A DNA stretch of 64,000 nt from DASTFP01 sp963744345. Its GTDB lineage: Bacteria > Verrucomicrobiota > Verrucomicrobiia > Chthoniobacterales > Terrimicrobiaceae. Of the stretch, positions 63,055 through 64,000 are shown one piece after another; the stretch's first letter is position 1, and every line of letters starts with the position of its first letter. The notes under the pieces are model-generated. The model was not told where the DNA came from, made no database searches, and saw only the letters and a program-made list of their open reading frames with translations. Made by a program: the position numbers and the translations under genes. The stretch spans positions 124,001 to 188,000 of the forward strand of contig CAVUTD010000029.1 of assembly GCA_963744345.1 (NCBI GenBank), read 5' to 3'.

Positions 63055-64000
63055 ATGAGCACGCGCTTTAGTCTCGGGATTGACCTTGGCACAAGCAACA
63101 GCGCGGTGGCCGTGGATGATTTTGAAAACGGACACTCTGGAATCGTGGAAATCACGCAAATCCTCCGTCCCAATCAGATCGGCGAGAAAGTTACTCTGCC
63201 GTCCGCGCTTTACATCGCGCACCCTGAGGAGTTTCCGGCCGACGCTCTCCAGTTGCCGTGGTCCAATCGTGTGGGCACTCTGCTTGTCGGCCACTTTGCC
63301 CGCGAGCATGGGGCTTTGATTCCTGATCGCCTCGTCACCTCCGCAAAATCGTGGCTCTCGAATTTTCATATCGATCCCACCAAAGCTGTCTTGCCGTGGA
63401 AGTCCGACATCAAGGAGCCAAAGCTTTCTGCTTTCGATTGCTCGAAGTTTTATCTTGAACACCTCAAGGAGGGTTTTCTCCACGCGGAGCGCCTTCGGGG
63501 CCGCACCTGGGACCTCTCGGAAGGGGAAATTGTTCTCACTGTTCCGGCGTCCTTCGATGAAGCGGCGCGAAATTTGACAGCCGAGGCCGCTCAGGCCGCG
63601 GGTCTTGGAAAGGTCGTCCTGCTCGAAGAACCGCAGGCGGCGTTCTATGCATGGACAGCTCAGGCCGGAGGCGCCTGGCGCAATCAGGTCAGCGCCGGCG
63701 ACATCGTTCTGGTCTGTGATGTGGGTGGTGGGACGGCTGACTTCAGCCTCATCGCTGTCAGCGAGAAGAATGGCAACCTCGAAGTGGAGCGCATCAGCGT
63801 AGGCGAGCACATTCTTCTCGGCGGCGACAATATGGATCTGGCTCTCGCCTATACCCTGCAAGCGCAGCTGGAAGCGAGCGGGAAGTCCGTCGACTCGTGG
63901 CAGTTCCTCGCACTAAATCATGCCGCGAGTCAGGGGAAGGTGAGCCTTTTTGACGACGAAGCGCTTCCTGCAGCGCCTATCTCCATCCCTTCACGCGGCT
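63055..64000 (+). CDS. Hsp70-family (DnaK-like) protein, 3' end beyond the window
   Basis: An ATPase-domain protein of the Hsp70 superfamily, cut off at the window edge after 315 codons. The phosphate 1 loop is LGIDLGTSNSAVAVDDF near the N-terminus, ILTVPASFDEAARNLTAEAA-like wording (IVLTVPASFDEAARNLTAEA) follows, and phosphate 2 is CDVGGGTADFSLIAV. The ligand loop LGGDNMDLALA is also present. The spacing from DUF2760 and the divergent inserts (long PWSNRVGTLLVG and HIDPTKAV stretches) indicate a specialised Hsp70, not the housekeeping DnaK. Where it ends and whether it has a peptide-binding domain cannot be seen. Confidence 0.9.
   Translation, partial: MSTRFSLGIDLGTSNSAVAVDDFENGHSGIVEITQILRPNQIGEKVTLPSALYIAHPEEFPADALQLPWSNRVGTLLVGHFAREHGALIPDRLVTSAKSWLSNFHIDPTKAVLPWKSDIKEPKLSAFDCSKFYLEHLKEGFLHAERLRGRTWDLSEGEIVLTVPASFDEAARNLTAEAAQAAGLGKVVLLEEPQAAFYAWTAQAGGAWRNQVSAGDIVLVCDVGGGTADFSLIAVSEKNGNLEVERISVGEHILLGGDNMDLALAYTLQAQLEASGKSVDSWQFLALNHAASQGKVSLFDDEALPAAPISIPSRG

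Noticed and set aside
1..64000. CRISPR arrays, tRNA and rRNA genes
   Set aside because: I looked for regularly spaced repeats and for T-loop GGTTCGA-type cores in a cloverleaf context and found none that held up.

Overview
The window is about 57% GC by eye, gene-dense, and contains no rRNA, tRNA or CRISPR that I could find. The best clue to the host is the exported protein at 21901-22938. It ends in a VPDAGNT / membrane helix / Arg sorting tail, the VPD variant of PEP-CTERM seen in Verrucomicrobiota. Together with the short NAD-type gnd and a DhaM-HPr-EI fusion, this suggests a free-living (probably soil) verrucomicrobial chromosome. That is inference, not proof. Single-base frameshifts recur in otherwise well-conserved genes (about 1620, 20098, 35690, 39089, 58317 and 58705). 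This looks more like residual indel error in an assembly than like real decay.

Left part (1-23.8 kb). After a frameshifted FAD-linked oxidase and a small exported protein comes a long minus-strand sulfur-acquisition locus (about 13.6 to 3.4 kb). It holds an Rrf2 regulator, a sulfonate/taurine-type ABC system (binding protein, ATPase, permease), a sulfate-binding protein, a rhodanese, a second sulfate-binding protein, an unexpected M14 zinc carboxypeptidase-like enzyme, CysT, CysW, a short CysA and a second ATPase with a damaged N-terminus. Two copies of an ACGAY-N7-RTCGT inverted repeat lie upstream of the regulator and of the first sulfate-binding gene and are candidate operators. Next come an L,D-transpeptidase, a large exported scaffold-like protein, gnd, a halogenase-like flavoprotein, a lipoprotein, a thioredoxin-fold ferredoxin, a frameshifted SDR, a bile-acid-symporter-like transporter, the VPD-CTERM protein and a cupin.

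Middle (24-35.2 kb). This is the most unusual metabolic locus. A polytopic patatin-like lipase is followed by a tight four-gene operon: a small conserved protein, a catalase-like haem protein, a 432-residue protein with an internal repeat, and a Dyp-type peroxidase. A convergent pair follows: an animal-haem-peroxidase/fatty-acid-dioxygenase homologue with its COX-type Tyr-x-x-His intact, and a cytochrome P450. Lipase, dioxygenase, P450 and catalase-like enzyme are the parts of eukaryotic oxylipin pathways, so I propose an oxylipin-like lipid-peroxide pathway.

Right part (35.4-64 kb). Mostly housekeeping: a cNMP-binding protein with gdhA, DUF72, recJ (frameshifted), recG, an NtrC-type regulator, xseB-dxs, glyQS, a monofunctional transglycosylase, a haemolysin-III protein, ndk, a second L,D-transpeptidase, DUF4112, a uracil-DNA glycosylase, an AsmA-like protein, a ResB-like protein, dhaK-dhaL-dhaM(HPr-EI), DUF2760 and an Hsp70 running off the end. 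The outstanding feature is recG. A 195-codon REP-associated tyrosine transposase (RAYT, HUH/Y1 type) with REP-like palindromes sits in frame inside helicase domain 1, bounded by a 23-bp imperfect direct repeat. Without it RecG would be 699 residues, the normal size.
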